A DNA stretch of 16,668 bases from DASZZY01 sp036260395 (GTDB lineage Bacteria; Actinomycetota; UBA4738; CALAEC01), in NCBI GenBank assembly GCA_036260395.1, contig DASZZY010000041.1, positions 1-16,668 of the forward strand. The letters are read 5' to 3'. The notes under the pieces are model-generated. The model searched no databases. It was not told the origin of the DNA and worked only from the letters and a program-made list of their open reading frames with translations. The position numbers were made by a program, and so were the translations under genes. The stretch's first letter is position 1. Every line of letters begins with the position of its first letter. Positions 14,029 to 16,668 of the stretch are shown here, piece after piece.

Positions 14029-14046
14029 TTGTGAACACCTTCACAA
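14029..14046. promoter_or_regulatory. CRP/GlxR-type binding site upstream of whiB1
   Basis: The sequence is a perfect inverted repeat, TTGTGAA-CACC-TTCACAA, and contains the exact cAMP-receptor-protein consensus TGTGA-N6-TCACA (14030-14045). In Mycobacterium tuberculosis whiB1 is a known target of the CRP homologue Rv3676. Here the site centre is about 43 bases upstream of the whiB1 ATG, about +43 from the predicted whiB1 start point and about -64 from the predicted phosphodiesterase start point. The regulatory sign therefore cannot be deduced. Confidence 0.7.
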
Positions 14047-14080
14047 GCGTGCCGATCCGGCCCGGCGAGAGGGTGATCGT

Positions 14081-14344
14081 ATGGACTGGGTTCACCGAGC
14101 CAGGTGCAAGGACGAGGACCCGGAACTCTTCTTCCCCGTCGGGACCACCGGCCCCGCCGCGGTCCAGATCGACGCCGCCAAGGCCATCTGCATGGAGTGC
14201 CCGGTTCGACTCGAGTGCTTGGAGTGGGCGTTGGCCACCGCGCAGGACGCCGGCGTCTGGGGCGGCACCTCCGAGGAGGAGCGCCGCGCCCTTCGCCGGG
14301 CCCGACGTCGAGAGGCCGCCAGCGGCCGGGTCGCCGTCGGCTAG
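14081..14344 (+). CDS. whiB1: WhiB1-type iron-sulfur transcription regulator
   Basis: This 87-residue protein is a WhiB-like regulator that binds a [4Fe-4S] cluster through Cys9, Cys37, Cys40 and Cys46 (C-x2-C-x5-C after the first Cys). The N-terminal block MDWVHRARCKDEDPELFFPVG and the turn GVWGG (58-62) followed by SEEERRALRR match WhiB1 closely, and the length is the same as in mycobacteria. WhiB1 is known to react with nitric oxide and to bind the primary sigma factor; those properties are inferred here from the family. The ATG is supported by GAGAGGG (14067-14073) 7 bases upstream, and the frame upstream of it is non-coding leader. A 52-residue membrane protein gene follows after 1 bp, and pdtaS lies beyond on the opposite strand. 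Confidence 0.95.
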   Translation: MDWVHRARCKDEDPELFFPVGTTGPAAVQIDAAKAICMECPVRLECLEWALATAQDAGVWGGTSEEERRALRRARRREAASGRVAVG

Positions 14345-14345
14345 C

Positions 14346-14504
14346 GTGACCCGGGTCCGTCCCGAGCCCTATCACGAGCCGATCGGCCTCTCCCCCGAGG
14401 TCCACCGCATCAGCCGCCGCTGGGTCGTGGCGGCTGTCGCGGCGGTGATCAGCCTCGCCGCCGGCGTGCTGGTCCTGCTCCGGCTCGGCGGCTTCGCCGG
14501 TTAG
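14346..14504 (+). CDS. 52-residue single-pass membrane protein next to whiB1
   Basis: This short gene begins with GTG 1 bp after the whiB1 stop and ends in TAG overlapping the pdtaS stop (TTAG, 4 bp). The protein has an N-terminal polar segment (residues 1-25) ending in the basic patch HRISRRW, then one hydrophobic helix (about 26-47), and ends in GGFAG. The basic patch suggests an N-in, C-out orientation. Nearly all codons end in G or C (about 48 of 52), as in the surrounding real genes, which supports coding. I do not recognise the family, and no function can be assigned. The position suggests co-transcription and probably coupled translation with whiB1. It could be a membrane partner of WhiB1 or PdtaS, but that is only a guess from position. 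Confidence 0.65.
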   Translation: MTRVRPEPYHEPIGLSPEVHRISRRWVVAAVAAVISLAAGVLVLLRLGGFAG

Positions 14505-15928
14505 GGGCGCTCCTCCACCGGCACGCTCACCCGAACCGTCGTGCCGCCGTCCCGGTCCAGCGTGAGGCCGCCCCCCAGCTCGTTCTCCACCAGCGCCCGG
14601 ACGATCTGGAGCCCCAGCCCGGCGTCGTCCAGCGAGAACGCCGGCGGGAGGCCCCGCCCGTCGTCCCGGACCTCGACGAACACCCGTCCGTCGTCCCGTC
14701 CCAGCACCACGCCGATCCGCCCCCCGCCCTCACCGAACGCGTGGTCGACCGAGTTCTGGACCAGCTCCGTGATCACCACCGCGAGGGGCGTGGCGACGTC
14801 GGAGCTCAGCTCGCCGCACGAGCCGCGCAGCGACAGCTCGACCCGTGGGCCCGTGAGGCCGTCGCGGACCATGGCGACGACCTCCTCGGCTACGGCATCG
14901 AAGTCGACGACGTCGCCGCGCTCGACCGACAGCGTCTCGTGGACCAGCGCGATTGCCCGGATGCGCCGCTCGCTCTCCTGGAGCGCCTCCCGCAGCTCGG
15001 GACGGTCCATCCGCCGGGCCTGCATCCGGAGCAGGCTGGCCACGGTCTGGAGGTTGTTCTTCACCCGGTGGTGGATCTCGCGGATCGTGGCGTCCTTCAG
15101 GACCAGCAGGCGGTCCCGACGCCGGAGCTCGGTCACGTCACGGAGGAGTACCACCGCGCCCACCGCCTCGCCGTCGACGATCAGCGGGACCGTCCGCCGC
15201 AGGACCACCGCCCCCCGGCGTTCGACCTCGCTCTCCGTGGGGCGGCCGGCGCGCAGCGCCTCGAGGACGCGGGCGGCCTCGGGATCGAACTCCGCCAGCG
15301 AACGGTCGACGAGGTTCTCGGTGATCCCCAGCCGCCGGTACGCCGAGACGGCGTTCGGGCTGGCGAACTGGACGCGCCCGGTGGCGTCCAGGCGGACGAG
15401 GCCGTCCCCCACGCGGGGGAGCGCCTCGGGGTCCGGCTCCTCCGCCTCGAACGGGAACGTCCCCTCGGCGATCATCCGGGCCAGGTCACCGGCCGTCTGG
15501 AGGTAGGTCAGCTCCAGGCGGCTCGGTGTTCGGGCGGTCGCCAGGTTCGACTGCTGGCTGATGCCGGCCACCACCCGCCCGCGGAACCGGACCGGGATGG
15601 CCTCCACGCGGATCGGGATGGCCTCGCGCCAGACCGGATCACCCTCCCGGACGATCCGCCCCTCTTCCAGGGCCCGCCACGTGAACGACGCCTCGGCGGG
15701 ATCGAGCTCGCGCCCGACCTGATCGTCCTGGTACACCGTCTGCGCGGTGTAGGGACGCATCTGGGCCACGACCAGGAGCCGGTCGCCGCCCCTCGTCGGA
15801 CACATGAGGAGGAGATCGGAGAACGCCAGATCGGCGAGCAGCTGCCACTCCGCCACGAGGCGGACGAGGTGCTCGCCTTCCTCGGGCGCCACGCCGGTCC
15901 GCTGGGAGAGCAGCTCGATGAGGGCCAC
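14501..15928 (-). CDS. pdtaS: sensor histidine kinase of the PdtaS type
   Basis: This 475-residue soluble kinase matches PdtaS of Mycobacterium tuberculosis from end to end. A GAF-like domain (about 1-160, with EWQLLADLAFSDLLL at 27-41) is followed by a PAS domain (about 172-268), a HisKA_2 domain with the phosphoacceptor in EIHHRVKNNLQTVASLL (284-300, His286/His287), and an HATPase domain with the N-box ELVQNSVDHAF (388-398), DDGRGLP (422-428) and GLGLQIV (437-443). There are no membrane segments. In mycobacteria it phosphorylates the ANTAR-type antiterminator PdtaR; no such partner is in this window. The GTG at 15928 is preferred over upstream codons because it aligns with the mycobacterial N-terminus and because TACCAT lies 7 bases before it. 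It converges on the small membrane protein gene. Confidence 0.93.
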   Translation of the reverse strand: MALIELLSQRTGVAPEEGEHLVRLVAEWQLLADLAFSDLLLMCPTRGGDRLLVVAQMRPYTAQTVYQDDQVGRELDPAEASFTWRALEEGRIVREGDPVWREAIPIRVEAIPVRFRGRVVAGISQQSNLATARTPSRLELTYLQTAGDLARMIAEGTFPFEAEEPDPEALPRVGDGLVRLDATGRVQFASPNAVSAYRRLGITENLVDRSLAEFDPEAARVLEALRAGRPTESEVERRGAVVLRRTVPLIVDGEAVGAVVLLRDVTELRRRDRLLVLKDATIREIHHRVKNNLQTVASLLRMQARRMDRPELREALQESERRIRAIALVHETLSVERGDVVDFDAVAEEVVAMVRDGLTGPRVELSLRGSCGELSSDVATPLAVVITELVQNSVDHAFGEGGGRIGVVLGRDDGRVFVEVRDDGRGLPPAFSLDDAGLGLQIVRALVENELGGGLTLDRDGGTTVRVSVPVEERP

Positions 15929-15935
15929 CGTTGCG

Positions 15936-15941
15936 ATGGTA
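15936..15941 (-). promoter_or_regulatory. -10 element of a leaderless promoter for pdtaS
   Basis: TACCAT on the minus strand is followed by 7 bases and the GTG at 15928, so the mRNA should start at or within a base of the start codon. No ribosome-binding site is present. Confidence 0.5.
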
Positions 15942-15964
15942 CGCCGCGCCCCCGAGGGCCGGGG

Positions 15965-15993
15965 TTGCGCGCCATGGCGGCGTCCTCTACAAA
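15965..15993 (+). promoter_or_regulatory. candidate promoter of bioY
   Basis: TTGCGC (15965-15970) and TACAAA (15988-15993) are 17 bases apart. The start would be near 16000, leaving a leader of about 18 nt that includes GAGAGGGG before the GTG. I see no BirA- or BioQ-type palindrome in the 89 bp gap. Confidence 0.4.
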
Positions 15994-16017
15994 CGGCCGC
16001 GACGTGAGAGGGGCCCC

Positions 16018-16596
16018 GTGACCGCGCTCGCCCAGGCCCTCCCCCGGCCGAGCAGCCGGGGGTCAAGCCTGGCGCTCGACGCCGCGCTGGTGATCTTCGG
16101 CAGCCTGCTGGTGGCGGCGCTGGCGCAGATCGACATCCACCTGACGCCGTACGTCCCGATCACGGGTCAGACCCTGGGCGTCCTCCTGATAGGGGCGGCA
16201 CTGGGGTCGGTCCGCGGGGGGCTCTCGTTGGGGCTGTACCTGGCCCAGGGGGCCGTCGGCCTCCCGTTCTTCGCGGGGGCGGCCTCGGGGGTCCCCGGGC
16301 TCAGCTTCCCCACGGGCGGCTACCTGTGGGGCTTCGTCATCGCGGCGTTCCTCGTGGGCTGGCTCGCCGAGCGGGGCTGGGACCGGTCGTTCGCCAGCGC
16401 GCTCGGGGCGATGTTCATCGGGGAGCTGATCATCTTCGCCGTCGGGGTGCCGTGGCTGGCCAACGCGGTCGGGCTCTCCGCGGAGCAGGCCCTCGCCGCG
16501 GGCCTCTATCCGTTCGTCATCGGCGACACGCTGAAGCTGCTCCTGGCCGCCGCCCTGCTCCCCGCGGCCTGGCGCCTCATCGGCCGCAACCGCTAG
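16018..16596 (+). CDS. bioY: BioY biotin transporter S-component
   Basis: This 192-residue integral membrane protein is the substrate-binding subunit of an ECF-type biotin importer. About six hydrophobic helices are visible (near 19-37, 50-64, 68-90, 99-117, 126-145 and 165-186). Family signatures are VPITGQTLGVLL (46-57), QGAVGLPFFAGAASG (77-91), FPTGGYLWGF (97-106) and FVIGDTLKLLLAA (166-178). The energising subunits (BioM, BioN) are not visible here, so it may use a shared ECF module or act with genes outside the window. The GTG start is chosen because GAGAGGGG lies 4 bases upstream and the predicted promoter lies before it; the frame upstream is non-coding. It is transcribed divergently from pdtaS and followed by a hairpin. 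Confidence 0.93.
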   Translation: MTALAQALPRPSSRGSSLALDAALVIFGSLLVAALAQIDIHLTPYVPITGQTLGVLLIGAALGSVRGGLSLGLYLAQGAVGLPFFAGAASGVPGLSFPTGGYLWGFVIAAFLVGWLAERGWDRSFASALGAMFIGELIIFAVGVPWLANAVGLSAEQALAAGLYPFVIGDTLKLLLAAALLPAAWRLIGRNR

Positions 16597-16608
16597 CGGG
16601 AAGCGCGA

Positions 16609-16650
16609 CGGCGCCTCCCGCCCGCGCGGAAGGCGCCGCCTGGTTCTCTC
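16609..16650 (+). terminator. hairpin after bioY, possible intrinsic terminator
   Basis: A GC-rich stem is formed by 16609-16620 and 16627-16638 (12 pairs, one mismatch, 6-base loop), starting 12 bases after the bioY stop. It is followed by a T/C-rich run (TGGTTCTCTCTC) rather than a clean T-tract, so termination efficiency is uncertain. It is the only gene end in the window with room for such a structure. Confidence 0.5.
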
Positions 16651-16668
16651 TCGCTCCTAGGTCAGGGG

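Noticed and set aside
13958..14080. Upstream extension of whiB1 to an earlier start
   Set aside because: The extra 41 codons have no WhiB homology and would place the promoter and the CRP palindrome inside coding sequence. The ATG at 14081 has a good ribosome-binding site.
13965..14405. N-terminal extension of the phosphodiesterase through whiB1
   Set aside because: The extension is antisense to whiB1 and arginine-rich. A family-typical N-terminus and a -10 element support the GTG at 13964.
1..16668. CRISPR arrays, tRNA or rRNA genes, insertion sequences, phage or defence genes
   Set aside because: I saw no repeat-spacer pattern, cloverleaf-like sequence, transposase motif or terminal inverted repeats by reading; a tRNA or CRISPR scan could confirm this.

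Overview
The window is high-GC DNA from an actinobacterium. The evidence is a WhiB1-type iron-sulfur regulator next to a PdtaS-type histidine kinase, a deazaflavin (F420)-type nitroreductase, a family 5 uracil-DNA glycosylase, and start codons sitting 6-7 bases after TAnnnT hexamers, as in actinobacterial leaderless transcripts. The lineage cannot be fixed from sequence alone. It does not read like any streptomycete or mycobacterial locus I can recall, so an uncultured or deep-branching actinobacterium is my guess.

Layout. A GNAT acetyltransferase, cut by the left edge, converges on a long minus-strand block (374-7774). In transcription order this block encodes a coiled-coil protein, a CitE/Mcl-like CoA-ester lyase, a long acyl-CoA dehydrogenase of the methylsuccinyl-CoA type (Mcd), a MaoC hydratase, a family 5 UDG, a four-helix membrane protein and an ABC exporter. 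The Mcl-Mcd-MaoC trio corresponds to the last steps of the ethylmalonyl-CoA pathway (methylsuccinyl-CoA to mesaconyl-CoA to beta-methylmalyl-CoA to glyoxylate plus propionyl-CoA). The pathway's first enzymes (Ccr, Ecm) are not in the window.

From 7876 there is a secreted peptidoglycan amidase (PGRP fold plus a FlgD-like Ig domain), a convergent GabT-like aminotransferase, an F420-type nitroreductase coupled to a DUF488 protein, a small helical protein of unknown function, and a diacylglycerol/sphingolipid-type lipid kinase that converges on a glycerophosphodiester phosphodiesterase.

The right end holds whiB1, an unlisted 52-residue single-pass membrane protein, and convergent pdtaS. This matches the whiB1-pdtaS neighbourhood of Mycobacterium tuberculosis (Rv3219-Rv3220c). 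Divergent bioY (biotin ECF S-component) follows, then a hairpin terminator candidate.

Architecture. Packing is extreme. All five convergent gene pairs end within 3 bp of each other or overlap by 4 bp, and two same-strand pairs overlap by GTGA or ATGA. Several genes have leaderless-type promoters. The whiB1 upstream region carries a perfect CRP/GlxR-type palindrome and a symmetric -10 element usable on both strands. There is no gene-free stretch over 300 bases, and I see no rRNA, tRNA, CRISPR, IS element or prophage. I found no clearly new multi-gene system. The best leads are the small membrane protein between whiB1 and pdtaS and the regulatory region in front of whiB1.
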